A stretch of 64,000 nt of DNA, taken from the NCBI GenBank assembly GCA_045563675.1, contig JBJLIX010000002.1, positions 1-64,000 on the forward strand, written 5' to 3'. How positions within the stretch are numbered: the stretch's first letter is position 1; every line of letters starts with the position of its first letter. Positions 9,388-19,016 of this stretch are shown here, in pieces. Position numbers and translations under genes: made by a program. The DNA comes from AEGEAN-183 sp045563675 (GTDB taxonomy: Bacteria; Pseudomonadota; Gammaproteobacteria; Magnimaribacterales; Magnimaribacteraceae). The notes beneath the pieces were generated by a model. That model did no database searches. It was given only the letters and a program-made list of their open reading frames with translations, and was not told the DNA's origin.

Positions 9388-12345
9388 TTACTGCATCTGT
9401 AATTGGAAATCAACGTAGAAGTTTCTTCCATAATCTTGATGAGCATCAGCGTAGTAACCATAATACCTATCTGCTGTAGGTGCTCTTTCATCCTCAAGAT
9501 TTTTTACAGCAAATCTAACTCTTGCTTTTTGATCTCGTAATTCAAAATTATAAGATAGAGTTAGGTCCATTGTTGTCATACTAGGAATAAGATAAGGTAT
9601 GCCTTCCTTGGTTCCCAATGAAGTTTGTACAAAAGAGCCTTTCTTAAGTCCAGTTAAGCTAACTCTGTACGGACCTTTATCCCAAGATAATCTAAGAGAG
9701 TGTTTGTTGTCATAGACACCATCTTTTTCAAGTAAATCACCAAATCCTTTTAGAGGAATAGATTCGGGGATTTCGCCACTGTCTTTCTTAGCTTGAAGCT
9801 CTGCGAATTGACCACTAGCTTTTTGTTCAAATTTATCAAGGAATGTTCCATTGTACCTAAGATCAAAATCACCATAATCACTCTCAAAACTGTAATAAAC
9901 ACCAACATCGGTGCCTTCAACAGTTCTTAAAGCCATGTTTGTGTAGTTATTTTTGATGTATTTGATATCTCCAAAAGGGCAAACTCCCGCAGCAGCAAAA
10001 CCTGCGGCATCTCCTGCATCAGGAGCCTCTCTAACAACCAATGGGTCTCCAACAAAGGAGTCACAATTGTTCGTTCCGTTTGCAAACCTTAAAAGCATGT
10101 CATTTACTGTTTGGTTTTCTCTACCAAATAAGCCAATAGTTTTATCTTTTTCAATAGACCAAGTATCAACTGTAAGTATTAAACTGTCTGTTGGAGTTAA
10201 AACTAAACCAAATGATGTGTTATCTGATTCCTCCGCATCAAGGCCAGAAGCACCTGTAGCCATCCTTTGGATGGTATAACGTGAATCTGAATCGATAACA
10301 TTTTCGACACTTTGTACAGCATTGACCTGAAAAGCTGCTCTGTCATACCTAGTTCCTGATCTAACAACAGTCTTTTCATTAACCTGGATGATATTAGGAG
10401 CTCTAAAGGAAGTTGAAACAGAAGCTCTCAAAAATAACCAAGGAGCAACATCCCAACCTAGTGCAATCTTTCCTACTGTGGCGTTACCAAAGTCAGAGTA
10501 GTCTTCATTTCTGACAGCTAACTGCATATTAACTGACTCTGCAAGAGGAACCTGTAATTCACTAAAGAAAGAAAGAACGTCTCTAGAACCAGAAACATCA
10601 CCTGTTGGAGAAGAATTTACAACATCACCAACTAACGGGTAGGTATCTCCTTCATAATCAGTGTAAGTTATTGTCCCGTCTAACCTGGGATCTCTGTCAT
10701 CTGTCATTTCCTCGTCTCGATATTCAAATCCCACTAAAGCCCCTACATCTCCAGCAGGTAGAGACCATAAAGCGTTATTGGCCATTTTGAAATCTAACAT
10801 GGTTAGTTCACTTTCACCTTTTCTATATACACTTATCAAGGCTCTTTCAATGTTTGAATTAACACCTGCACTAAAAGGGTTATATGCAGCTGGCGTAGAA
10901 TCTCTTAAAGCAGCTTTTAATAGATTATTCGATAACCTATTTCCTGTTACATCATCAGAAGTAGCTTTGGAAGTAACGAAGGCTGTTTCCCAGTCCCAAT
11001 CGCCTCTTGTGCCCCTAAAGCCCTGAAGAAACCTGTAAGTATCTTTGTTAACATTTACTAATCTTTGTCTTTCCATATAACGATAGTTATCGATATATAA
11101 TTCGTATCCACCAAACAATACATTTCCATCAGCAAGTGCCATTTGATTTAACCAGTAATTATCTGGACCCACTCTATGCTTTGAAGAAGAAAATGCATAA
11201 GAAGCATGAGCTATTCTGTCACTTTCAGAAGTATAAAAACCTAATTCTGTGAAAGCTTGATTTCCGTTATCCATGTCATGATTTATGAATAACACAACAT
11301 TGCTTCTAACAAGCTCAGATCTAACATCAGTTGGACCCCAAAAGTTACTTCTTATAGCCCCGTTTCCATCTTGTGCAATACATGTTCCATAACCTGTATC
11401 AAAAATTTCCCCTTGTTGGCTCGAGCGATTATTACAACGAGCATCTCCTAGAGGAAAAATTTCAAATTCACCATTTGAATCAGTAAAAACATGATTGTAG
11501 GCATTGCTGCTTCCATGCTCACTGCTTTTTACCATATCAAATTGACCGTACCAGGAATTAGAACTTAGGTTTCTAAAAGAAGTGCTTGTCTTCCAAGGAG
11601 AATCATCAGCTACGAATGGTCTATGATCTCCAGCGCCCCATCGAGGGTCTTCTTGTGCATTGATGTTCCCGCGATCATAGTGATCAACAAATAAACCAAC
11701 ATTAGTAGCTCCGTCATTAAAGAATGATCCCCATTTAACTGTTATTTTAGTATCTTCACTACTAAAGTGATCATAAGCACTAACCTTAGCCCTTACTGTT
11801 AAACCTTCAAAATCTGTTTGTAAAACATTGTTAATAACACCAGCCACAGCATCGGCACCATATATTGCCGAGGCACCATCACGTAAAATTTCTATTCGAT
11901 CAATTCCAGTAACAGGAATTAAGTTAGAGTTTACGCTCGTTGTAGGTACATAATCCCCTCCAATTAGCTCTGTTTGATAACCGGGTGAGCTTACTAATCT
12001 TCTGCCATTAAGAAGGGTAAGAGTATTTCCAACACCCAGATTCCTTAAATTGTAAGCCCCCATATCTCCTCTAGAAGCATTTACACCTCCAGAAGCATCT
12101 TCAGCCTCTGTAAAATAGTTTTGACCTTGTTCAACTATATTTTCGAGAAGGTCATCTCCTGAGTCTACTCCAATAGCCTCAATGTCAGCACCAGCAATAA
12201 TAGACACTGGAAGAGCATCAGTTATCTTAGCGCCTTTAATTTGACTACCTGTAACAACAACTTCTTCTACTTCTTCTTCTGCTAACAAGAAATGTGATGC
12301 AAAAGTAAAAGGAAGAATTAAACATAAAGTAATTAATCTTTTCAT
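9388..12345 (-). CDS. TonB-dependent outer-membrane receptor
   Basis: This gene encodes a 985-residue outer-membrane beta-barrel receptor powered by TonB. I chose the ATG at 12343-12345 because a GGGG ribosome binding site lies directly upstream and it starts a good signal peptide; the 40-residue N-terminal extension allowed by the open frame has no signal character and would overlap the divergent patatin gene. After the signal come an acidic Glu/Val stretch with VVVTGSQIKG, the plug domain with the LNGRR and RIEILRDGASAIYGADA motifs, and a long barrel. The ligand is unknown. Receptors of this length and N-terminal type are common in marine Gammaproteobacteria and often take up peptides, lipids or glycans rather than siderophores. 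Confidence 0.93.
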   Translation of the reverse strand: MKRLITLCLILPFTFASHFLLAEEEVEEVVVTGSQIKGAKITDALPVSIIAGADIEAIGVDSGDDLLENIVEQGQNYFTEAEDASGGVNASRGDMGAYNLRNLGVGNTLTLLNGRRLVSSPGYQTELIGGDYVPTTSVNSNLIPVTGIDRIEILRDGASAIYGADAVAGVINNVLQTDFEGLTVRAKVSAYDHFSSEDTKITVKWGSFFNDGATNVGLFVDHYDRGNINAQEDPRWGAGDHRPFVADDSPWKTSTSFRNLSSNSWYGQFDMVKSSEHGSSNAYNHVFTDSNGEFEIFPLGDARCNNRSSQQGEIFDTGYGTCIAQDGNGAIRSNFWGPTDVRSELVRSNVVLFINHDMDNGNQAFTELGFYTSESDRIAHASYAFSSSKHRVGPDNYWLNQMALADGNVLFGGYELYIDNYRYMERQRLVNVNKDTYRFLQGFRGTRGDWDWETAFVTSKATSDDVTGNRLSNNLLKAALRDSTPAAYNPFSAGVNSNIERALISVYRKGESELTMLDFKMANNALWSLPAGDVGALVGFEYRDEEMTDDRDPRLDGTITYTDYEGDTYPLVGDVVNSSPTGDVSGSRDVLSFFSELQVPLAESVNMQLAVRNEDYSDFGNATVGKIALGWDVAPWLFLRASVSTSFRAPNIIQVNEKTVVRSGTRYDRAAFQVNAVQSVENVIDSDSRYTIQRMATGASGLDAEESDNTSFGLVLTPTDSLILTVDTWSIEKDKTIGLFGRENQTVNDMLLRFANGTNNCDSFVGDPLVVREAPDAGDAAGFAAAGVCPFGDIKYIKNNYTNMALRTVEGTDVGVYYSFESDYGDFDLRYNGTFLDKFEQKASGQFAELQAKKDSGEIPESIPLKGFGDLLEKDGVYDNKHSLRLSWDKGPYRVSLTGLKKGSFVQTSLGTKEGIPYLIPSMTTMDLTLSYNFELRDQKARVRFAVKNLEDERAPTADRYYGYYADAHQDYGRNFYVDFQLQMQ

Positions 12346-12406
12346 ATTTTTCCCCATAAAAAAATGTATATTTCCATGATACAGTAATAGGATTTCAAGG
12401 CTAGTA

Positions 12407-13294
12407 ATGCAACAAAAATATTTACTTTCATTAGATGGGGGAGGGGTTAGAGAGATAGCCACCATTACCTTTCTCAGTAAATTAGAGAAAGAATTAGATT
12501 GTCCTCTTTACGAAAAGTTTGATTATTTTATAGGTACTTCTGCTGGAGGAATAACTGCAATGGCTATAGCAGTGCAAAACCTTAGTGGCGATGGTTTGCA
12601 TGGCCTGTGGTCAGAAAAAAATTTAGAAAAAACTCTAGATGCTTCATCTTGGGAATCAAAATTAGGCTTATTACAAATTAATCCTAAATATAATGGAGAG
12701 GGCAAGAAAGAAGTTCTGAGAGATAATTTTGGTAACTTAAAAATGGGAAATGCGAGCAAAGATCTAGCAGTAGTTACCTATGATCTTGAAAAGAGAAAGC
12801 CTATTCTATTAACCTCATACAATGATCCGGATATATCTCTAATAGATGCAGGAAATGCAACTAGTGCAGCTCCAATTTATTACCCAACCGCTAAAGTAGG
12901 AAAACAATATTTAATAGATGGAGGAATAGTAGCAAACAACCCTGTTTTACATGGCTATGCTGAAATAAAAAAAAGAAATCCAGGAAGTACTATAAAGATT
13001 CTAAGTGTAGGCACTGGTTTAAATAAAAGACCCCTGAGAGGAAAAGCTTCCCAGAAGTGGGGGATGATAGGTTGGCTAAGACATGACTTGTTTGGACTTA
13101 TGTTAGAGAGTAGCTTGGATCATGAGGTGGCAGAGGAGATAATCGGGAAAGAATATTTGAGAATTAATTCTTCTTTAGGAAAAGTAAATAGAAGGTTAGA
13201 TGACAATAATAAAAGCAACATAGAAAACATAAGGTTGATGGGAGAAAGTTGGTGGGAACTGCAAGGAGAAGACGCTCTTAACCTATTAAAATAA
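12407..13294 (+). CDS. Patatin-like phospholipase
   Basis: This 295-residue protein has the complete patatin fold signature: the glycine-rich oxyanion loop DGGGVR at residues 10-15, the nucleophile elbow GTSAG with Ser45, and the catalytic Asp171 in DGG. Patatins use a Ser-Asp dyad to hydrolyse acyl groups from phospholipids or other lipids. There is no signal peptide, so it is probably cytosolic or peripheral at the inner membrane. It lies two bases from the M48 protease gene, so the two are almost certainly co-transcribed. It is divergent from the receptor, with a 61-base gap that must contain both promoters. Confidence 0.93.
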   Translation: MQQKYLLSLDGGGVREIATITFLSKLEKELDCPLYEKFDYFIGTSAGGITAMAIAVQNLSGDGLHGLWSEKNLEKTLDASSWESKLGLLQINPKYNGEGKKEVLRDNFGNLKMGNASKDLAVVTYDLEKRKPILLTSYNDPDISLIDAGNATSAAPIYYPTAKVGKQYLIDGGIVANNPVLHGYAEIKKRNPGSTIKILSVGTGLNKRPLRGKASQKWGMIGWLRHDLFGLMLESSLDHEVAEEIIGKEYLRINSSLGKVNRRLDDNNKSNIENIRLMGESWWELQGEDALNLLK

Positions 13295-13295
13295 T

Positions 13296-14723
13296 ATGAA
13301 ATTTAAGAATTCATTTTTATTCATAATTTCTTTATTTATGCTTTCCGCTTGTTCAGTTAATCCGGTTACCGGAGAAAGGGACTTTGTTTTAGTTACAGAA
13401 GATAGAGAGTTAGAAATGGGAAGGCAGTACCATTCAATGATCACACAATATGAAGAAACTTATCGAGACCCTTCCATTCAAGATTATGTCCAAGATATAG
13501 GAGAATCTTTATCTGAAAAAAGTCATAGATCAAACATAGTTTATAGGTTTACTGTCCTAGATAACCCCGAAGTTAATGCTTTTGCTTTACCTGGAGGTTA
13601 TGTCTACATAAATAGAGGCCTTATGGCTTACTTGTCTAGTGAATCTGAACTTGCTGCTGTTCTAGGTCATGAGATAGGTCATATAACTGCAAGACATAGT
13701 GTAAAAAAAGTTTCACAGGCCCAGTTATTAAACTTACTTTCTTATGCTGTTTCTAGATCTGCTGGACGTGGTGCAGGCGATCTTGCTGGCCTCGGGGGCG
13801 GAGCTCTTATAGCTGGTTATGGCAGAGAGATGGAACTTGAAGCCGACTCCCTGGGAGCTCAATACATGGTTGATAATGGATATTCGGCCAAGGGAATGCT
13901 AAATACTATTTCAGTCTTAAAAGAACATGAACTTTATTCAAAAGAAATTGCTGAGAGAAGAGGGTTAGAGCCTCAGACATATCATGGAATCTTTTCTACC
14001 CATCCATCTAACGACAAAAGATTGCAAGAGTTAATTCAAAAAGCAGAACCCTCTAAAGACAAAGTTTTAACTCAACGCTCTTCTAACTATTTACAAAAAA
14101 TTGATGGCATGATTTATGGGGACAGTGAATCTCAAGGTATACGAAGGAAAGAAGGTTACTATCATAAATTATTGGATATAAAAATAATTCCTCCTAAAGA
14201 TTGGGAAATAATAAATAAATCAGATTTATTAATTTTCTTATCACCTAAAGGCAAAGCTTCTATGGAGCTTTCTGTTAAGGATCAATCCAGAAAAGAATCT
14301 ACCAATGAGCACCTGAGAAGATTATTTGGCCAGGAACTTGAACAGCAGGAAGATTTAATAATTAATGGACTTAAGGCTTCTATTGCGATTGTGAGCCAAG
14401 GTTATAGATCTTATAGGGTGGCCTGTATTTATAAAGATAAGAGGATTTTCACTTTCTTAGGCACATCAGATTCTGAAATCTCAAGTTTTGATGGTCAATT
14501 TAAATCAATAATCAATAGCTTTAGTGAACTAGATTCTAAAGATTTAGAACTAGCTGAGCCTTTAAGGCTAAAGTTATATGAAGTAAAGAAAGGAGATACA
14601 TATAAATCTTTAGCTCAACAAAGCCCTCTATACTCTGACGCTGAATCAAGACTAAGACTACTAAACGGAGATTATCCCAAAGGAAATTTAGAAACAGGAA
14701 TCTTAATTAAAGTTGTAAAGTAA
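13296..14723 (+). CDS. M48-family zinc metalloprotease lipoprotein with C-terminal LysM-like segment
   Basis: This 475-residue protein has a lipoprotein signal (LSAC, Cys19), so it is tethered to a membrane facing the periplasm. The peptidase domain contains the zinc-binding HEIGH motif (His125, Glu126, His129) and a downstream ExxxD motif (Glu180 to Asp184). These are features of M48 peptidases of the BepA/YggG and LoiP group, which survey outer-membrane protein folding. The C-terminal 50 residues (KKGDTYKSLAQ and following) resemble a LysM motif, which would let the enzyme bind peptidoglycan. The region between, about residues 270-420, is a second domain I do not recognise. It is co-transcribed with the patatin gene. 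Confidence 0.9.
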   Translation: MKFKNSFLFIISLFMLSACSVNPVTGERDFVLVTEDRELEMGRQYHSMITQYEETYRDPSIQDYVQDIGESLSEKSHRSNIVYRFTVLDNPEVNAFALPGGYVYINRGLMAYLSSESELAAVLGHEIGHITARHSVKKVSQAQLLNLLSYAVSRSAGRGAGDLAGLGGGALIAGYGREMELEADSLGAQYMVDNGYSAKGMLNTISVLKEHELYSKEIAERRGLEPQTYHGIFSTHPSNDKRLQELIQKAEPSKDKVLTQRSSNYLQKIDGMIYGDSESQGIRRKEGYYHKLLDIKIIPPKDWEIINKSDLLIFLSPKGKASMELSVKDQSRKESTNEHLRRLFGQELEQQEDLIINGLKASIAIVSQGYRSYRVACIYKDKRIFTFLGTSDSEISSFDGQFKSIINSFSELDSKDLELAEPLRLKLYEVKKGDTYKSLAQQSPLYSDAESRLRLLNGDYPKGNLETGILIKVVK

Positions 14724-14734
14724 AGTTACTAATT

Positions 14735-15499
14735 TCATAGTGGGTTTATTACATGACCTCCATCTATTGTTATTACCGAACCCGTTATGAATGAAGACGA
14801 TTCACTCGCAAGCAGCAAGAGAGCACCATCTAAATCCTCTTCCAACCCAAGACGATTCATGGGTATTTTTTTTATATAGCTCCGCCCCTCATCGGTTTGA
14901 AAGAAATCCTCATTAATTTCAGTAAGGATGTAGCCTGGAGATAAGGCATTTACTCTAATATTTGATCTAGCTAGTTCTAAGGCCATACTCTTAGTGAGCT
15001 GGACTAATGCAGCCTTACCAGAGGCATAGCTTGTTAAATTTAGACCTACTCTTTCACCGAGTATAGAGGCGATATTGATAATACTGCCAGAGGTTTTATT
15101 TTGCAGCATAATGTTTGTAGCCATTTTAGCTACTCTAAATGCCCCATTAAGATTTGTTTCTAAAACTTTTAACCAACTATCTTCTGTCAGGTCTTTAAAT
15201 CTAACAGGGTCAGATATTCCTGCATTATTAACACAAATATCTAATTTACCTACCAACCTAATTATTTCTTTTTCAAGGTTGTCTACACTTTTTTGTGAGG
15301 TCACATCAAGAGGAACAATAAAAGAATCTGTATTTAAAGCCTTACTTAACTTTAAAAGTTTATCCTCCCTTCTAGCCGATAAAATAATGCTTGCCCCATG
15401 ATTAGAAAGGGTTTTTGCAAAATGTTTTCCTAAGCCCGAAGATGCCCCAGTAACTAATGCTACTTTGCCAGTTAGATCAAAATAATCTTTTTTTGTCAT
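14735..15499 (-). CDS. SDR-family NAD(P)-dependent oxidoreductase
   Basis: This 254-residue classical short-chain dehydrogenase has the nucleotide loop TGASSGLG at residues 18-25, NNAG at 91-94, the active-site Ser145 and the YxxxK pair Tyr158 and Lys162. The length and motifs match the FabG-like/gluconate-dehydrogenase-like group. The substrate is not determinable. It begins three bases after the stop of the glutamine-synthetase-like gene on the same strand, so the two form a translationally close pair and may serve one pathway, for example oxidation or reduction of a gamma-glutamylated intermediate; that link is inference. Confidence 0.92.
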   Translation of the reverse strand: MTKKDYFDLTGKVALVTGASSGLGKHFAKTLSNHGASIILSARREDKLLKLSKALNTDSFIVPLDVTSQKSVDNLEKEIIRLVGKLDICVNNAGISDPVRFKDLTEDSWLKVLETNLNGAFRVAKMATNIMLQNKTSGSIINIASILGERVGLNLTSYASGKAALVQLTKSMALELARSNIRVNALSPGYILTEINEDFFQTDEGRSYIKKIPMNRLGLEEDLDGALLLLASESSSFITGSVITIDGGHVINPL

Positions 15500-15502
15500 T
15501 TT

Positions 15503-16894
15503 TTAGATTATCTCAAAGTACCTCTTTAATTCCCAATTTGATATCTCCTCTTTATCTTTAAAATAAGCTCTATTTTTACTTAACTGCTCATGTTCCCACA
15601 TTCTAGTTGCAGAAAAGTGATCAACGAATTTATCTCCCCATATTGATCTAGCCTTATCTGAGTTTTTAAGCAGATTTGCTGCTTCTTTTAATGATTTAGG
15701 TAGCTTTAGTGCTTCATCTGTCTTTGAAGAGTAAGCTTCTCCAATGATAGGCTTTGAAGGCTCAAGGTTTTCTTTTATGCCTAGAAGACCTGCCCCAAAA
15801 GTCGCAGATAATGCTAAATAAGGATTTGCATCAGATCCAGTCAGCCTATTCTCTATTCTTTGTGAATCTGGAGAGCCTCGTATGATTCTATATCCTGTAG
15901 TCCTATTTTCCTCTCCCCAGGTAAGATTTATGGGAGCCCAAGCACCAATTCGCATCCTTTTATAGGAATTAGTAGTAGGTGCCATTAAGGCAAAGAATTC
16001 TTTTCCATATTTTTGTAATCCACCCAAAAAATTAGTCATTATTTTACTCATCTCACCACTACCTTCTTGGGAAAAAACTGGGTTTCCTTTTAGGTCCAAT
16101 AAAGAGCAATGTATGTGCCCTGATTGACCTGGATATTTCTTTGACCACTTAGCCATAAAAGTAGCCATTAAATTATTTCTTTGAGCAAGGACTTTCATAA
16201 AGGTTTTAAATAAAACCGCTTTATCTGCAGATTTAAGTGTTTCATCTACTCCAATCGCTGCCTCTATTACTCCTGGGCCTGTCTCGGTATGAAGCCCTTC
16301 AAGCGTGAAATCCATTTTCGAGGACATATTTAATATTTCTTGGTAAAAATCAGAGTGAACAGAGCTTCTTAATACTGAATAACCAAACATACCAGGAGTA
16401 AAATTAATCAGATTTTTAAAATTCTTACTTCTGACTGTATCTGGAGTTTCTTTGAATAAAAAAAATTCATATTCAAGTGCAGATTTGCCTTGGAAACCAA
16501 TTGTTTTTAATAAATCTAAAGTAGTTTTAAGGATCGTTCTTGGGCAGACATGTGCATCTTTTAGTTCACAAAGAAATAAAGGAGTATCTTTTTCAAAAGG
16601 TATTTCTCTCTCTGAGTCTAAAATAACCCTAACGGTTTGATCGGGATAACCAGTGTGCCAACCTGTAAATAATTTATTGCTATCAGATATTCTGAATTCA
16701 TAAAGCTCATCTGAGCTGTCCCACCCAAAAATAACATCGCAAAAGCCAAATCCAGAATCTAATGATTTCATGAATTTCTTTATATGCATGTATTTGCCTC
16801 TTAAGACACCATCAATATCTGTAACAGCTACTTTTACATATTTAATATTCCTTTGTTCTAAACTTTGTTTTAAATCCTGAATTTGAACTTCCAT
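15503..16894 (-). CDS. Glutamine-synthetase-family ligase
   Basis: This 463-residue protein has the glutamine synthetase fold: an N-terminal beta-grasp-like part containing DIDGVLRGK, then the catalytic domain with the SGHIHCSL metal/glutamate motif, the NSYKRM and NLTWGEENR ATP-binding motifs and RIENRLTGSDANPYLA near the C-terminus. Relatives in this branch join glutamate to amines (for example PuuA with putrescine) rather than fixing ammonia, and the DIDGVLRGK opening is typical of that branch. The SDR three bases downstream supports a catabolic amine or aldehyde pathway, but no PuuB, C or D homologue is visible next to it. A specific substrate is therefore not assigned. Confidence 0.88.
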   Translation of the reverse strand: MEVQIQDLKQSLEQRNIKYVKVAVTDIDGVLRGKYMHIKKFMKSLDSGFGFCDVIFGWDSSDELYEFRISDSNKLFTGWHTGYPDQTVRVILDSEREIPFEKDTPLFLCELKDAHVCPRTILKTTLDLLKTIGFQGKSALEYEFFLFKETPDTVRSKNFKNLINFTPGMFGYSVLRSSVHSDFYQEILNMSSKMDFTLEGLHTETGPGVIEAAIGVDETLKSADKAVLFKTFMKVLAQRNNLMATFMAKWSKKYPGQSGHIHCSLLDLKGNPVFSQEGSGEMSKIMTNFLGGLQKYGKEFFALMAPTTNSYKRMRIGAWAPINLTWGEENRTTGYRIIRGSPDSQRIENRLTGSDANPYLALSATFGAGLLGIKENLEPSKPIIGEAYSSKTDEALKLPKSLKEAANLLKNSDKARSIWGDKFVDHFSATRMWEHEQLSKNRAYFKDKEEISNWELKRYFEII

Positions 16895-16985
16895 TTGGTA
16901 ATATTAACTCGGATTGATAATAATCTTAAAGAGGCTGGTAAAATAGCTTTGAAGTAATAAACCAAAAAGCTTAATTTAATTAATC

Positions 16986-17990
16986 ATGAAAAAAAAAGTT
17001 GCTGTCTTAGGAGGCGGAAGTTGGGGCACAGTTCTAGCTAATTTAGCTGCTTTAAATGGAAGTAAAGTTACTCTTTGGATGAGAGATAAAAAAAATGTGG
17101 AATCGGTTAATAACAGTAACATTAACAAAAAGTATCTACCTGACTATCCATTACATAAAAATCTTAAAGCAACCCATGAAATAGAAGACATTAAGGCATG
17201 TGAAATGATTCTTTTTTGCGTTCCTAGTAGTTCTTTTAGAGAAGTTTTGAGTAAATCCAGTGCTTACCTTAATTCCGAAGCTTTTTTGATAAGTGCTACA
17301 AAAGGAATTGATGAAAATAACTTTCTTCTCATGAGTCAAATTTTGAAGAATGAAAAAAAAGGACACAATATAGGAGTGATAAGTGGACCTAACTTAGCTA
17401 TAGAAATATCTCAAGGTCAACTTACAGGAACAGTTATTGCAAGTAAAAATAAGAACTTGAGAGAGGAATATAAAAAAATATTCTCTTCAAACTCTTTTCG
17501 TGTTTATAGCAATACTGATCCTTATGGAGTAGAGCTGGGAGGGGCTTTAAAGAATATTTATGCCATAGCTTGTGGTGTGGCTGATGGACTGGAAGCTGGA
17601 GAAAACACTGTAGGCATGATTATGACTAGAGGTCTTGCTGAGATGAGTAGATTTGCGGTTAAATTGGGTGCAAATCCAATGACATTTTTAGGACTTTCTG
17701 GAGTTGGGGATTTAATAACAACTTGTGCATCACCGTTAAGTAGAAACCATGCTTTTGGAAAGCTTATAGGTAAAGGCTTTAAAGCTGAGGAAGCCCAAAA
17801 GGAAATAGGGCAAACAATTGAAGGACTTAAAACTCTAAAGATTGTTTGGAATAAATCTAGAAAAGAAGGATTAGATATGCCGATCGTAAATTCTTTGTAC
17901 AAGATTATTTATGAAAATGAACCTTTAAATGGTTCTATTGAGAAAGTTATAGGCACTGATCAAGCTAAAGATGTAGAATTCTCAAGATAA
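16986..17990 (+). CDS. gpsA: NAD(P)-dependent glycerol-3-phosphate dehydrogenase
   Basis: This enzyme reduces dihydroxyacetone phosphate to sn-glycerol 3-phosphate for phospholipid synthesis in the cytosol. The 334-residue length is standard. The N-terminal dinucleotide motif GGGSWGTVLA (about residues 9-18), the SGPNLAIEI motif in the middle and the GLSGVGDLITTC motif in the C-terminal helical domain are all family hallmarks. It is first in a plus-strand series followed by a DUF4389 gene after 16 bases, then a GST and two SDR genes. Confidence 0.96.
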   Translation: MKKKVAVLGGGSWGTVLANLAALNGSKVTLWMRDKKNVESVNNSNINKKYLPDYPLHKNLKATHEIEDIKACEMILFCVPSSSFREVLSKSSAYLNSEAFLISATKGIDENNFLLMSQILKNEKKGHNIGVISGPNLAIEISQGQLTGTVIASKNKNLREEYKKIFSSNSFRVYSNTDPYGVELGGALKNIYAIACGVADGLEAGENTVGMIMTRGLAEMSRFAVKLGANPMTFLGLSGVGDLITTCASPLSRNHAFGKLIGKGFKAEEAQKEIGQTIEGLKTLKIVWNKSRKEGLDMPIVNSLYKIIYENEPLNGSIEKVIGTDQAKDVEFSR

Positions 17991-18006
17991 CCAAAAAGTT
18001 GTATAT

Positions 18007-18324
18007 ATGAATAAAAAGTTTGAAGAAGAAAAAATAGATACGGATGAGCTTAAAGAAAATGTCTTTAATCAAGGCAAATGGCTGAGACTTTTATGGATAG
18101 CATTGTTCTTGTTTATTTATGGATGGGCTTCAATACTGCTATATATTATTGCGGTACTTCAGTTCCTTTTTAATTTATTCACTGATAACCCCAACAAAAG
18201 CCTTGTTGAATTAGCTGTTTTATTTAGGAAATGGATGATGCAAATTATAAATTTTGTAACCTATCAAGAAAAAGATAAACCTTATCCCTTTAGCGAATTC
18301 CCTAATAATGGAGATAAAAAATGA
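18007..18324 (+). CDS. DUF4389-family membrane protein
   Basis: This 105-residue protein has a charged N-terminus, a hydrophobic hairpin (about residues 30-60) and the RKWMMQIINFVTYQ and KPYPFSEFP segments that I associate with the DUF4389 family of small inner-membrane proteins. The function of the family is not established. Its last four bases overlap the start of the GST gene, so translation of the two is probably coupled. Confidence 0.75.
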   Translation: MNKKFEEEKIDTDELKENVFNQGKWLRLLWIALFLFIYGWASILLYIIAVLQFLFNLFTDNPNKSLVELAVLFRKWMMQIINFVTYQEKDKPYPFSEFPNNGDKK

Positions 18325-18998
18325 TTGAACTTTATACAGCGCCCACACCTAATGGGCATAAAGTTAGCATAGCCCTAGAAGAGATGGATTTAGACTATGA
18401 AGTTAAATTAGTAAATATTGCAGAAGGAGAACAAAAGAGAGAAGAATTTTTATCCATTTGTCCTAATGGCCGAATTCCAGCAATAATAGATACAGACAAT
18501 GATAATTTTGCAGTATTTGAATCAGGTGCAATTCTTATATATTTAGCAGAGATTTCTGGAGGCAAATTTTTACCTAAAGATTCACAAAAGAAATCTGAAG
18601 TAATTCAATGGCTGATGTTTCAAATGGCAGGAGTGGGTCCAATGCAGGGGCAAGCCAATGTTTTTTTTAGATATTTTCCTGAGAAACTTCCTTCTGCTAT
18701 AGATCGTTATCAGAATGAAACCAAAAGACTTTACACAGTTCTGGACACTCAGCTAAAAGACAGAGATTTTATTTGTGACGATTTAACTATCGCAGATTTT
18801 GCTACCTTTCCATGGGTAAATATACACGAGTGGTCGGGAGTAGAAATAAGGGATTTGAAAAATCTTAGCGCTTGGGTTGAAAGGTGTAGAGAAAGGCCAG
18901 GCTTTAAAGCTGGTTTAGATGTACCCAAGAGACCAGACAGAAAAGATGCTGACCCTGAAGAGGTTAAAAAGGCTGCTGCCAAAATGCTACAAAAGTAG
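18321..18998 (+). CDS. Glutathione S-transferase, YfcG/YghU-like (nu class)
   Basis: This 225-residue protein has a thioredoxin-like N-terminal domain beginning LYTAPTPNGHKV, where the TPNG motif is typical of nu-class enzymes such as E. coli YfcG, followed by the helical C-terminal domain from about residue 88. Members act on disulfides and organic peroxides with glutathione. It is close to the family's normal length. Given two gamma-glutamyltransferases and a glutathione-dependent formaldehyde dehydrogenase elsewhere in the window, glutathione metabolism appears well represented. It overlaps the DUF4389 gene by four bases and is followed by two SDR genes. Confidence 0.92.
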   Translation: MIELYTAPTPNGHKVSIALEEMDLDYEVKLVNIAEGEQKREEFLSICPNGRIPAIIDTDNDNFAVFESGAILIYLAEISGGKFLPKDSQKKSEVIQWLMFQMAGVGPMQGQANVFFRYFPEKLPSAIDRYQNETKRLYTVLDTQLKDRDFICDDLTIADFATFPWVNIHEWSGVEIRDLKNLSAWVERCRERPGFKAGLDVPKRPDRKDADPEEVKKAAAKMLQK

Positions 18999-19016
18999 TT
19001 TATTCTTAGTTTTAAT

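Noticed and set aside
12346..12465. 40-residue N-terminal extension of the first TonB-dependent receptor
   Set aside because: It overlaps the divergent patatin start, has no ribosome binding site, and would bury the real signal peptide; a GGGG site precedes the ATG at 12345.
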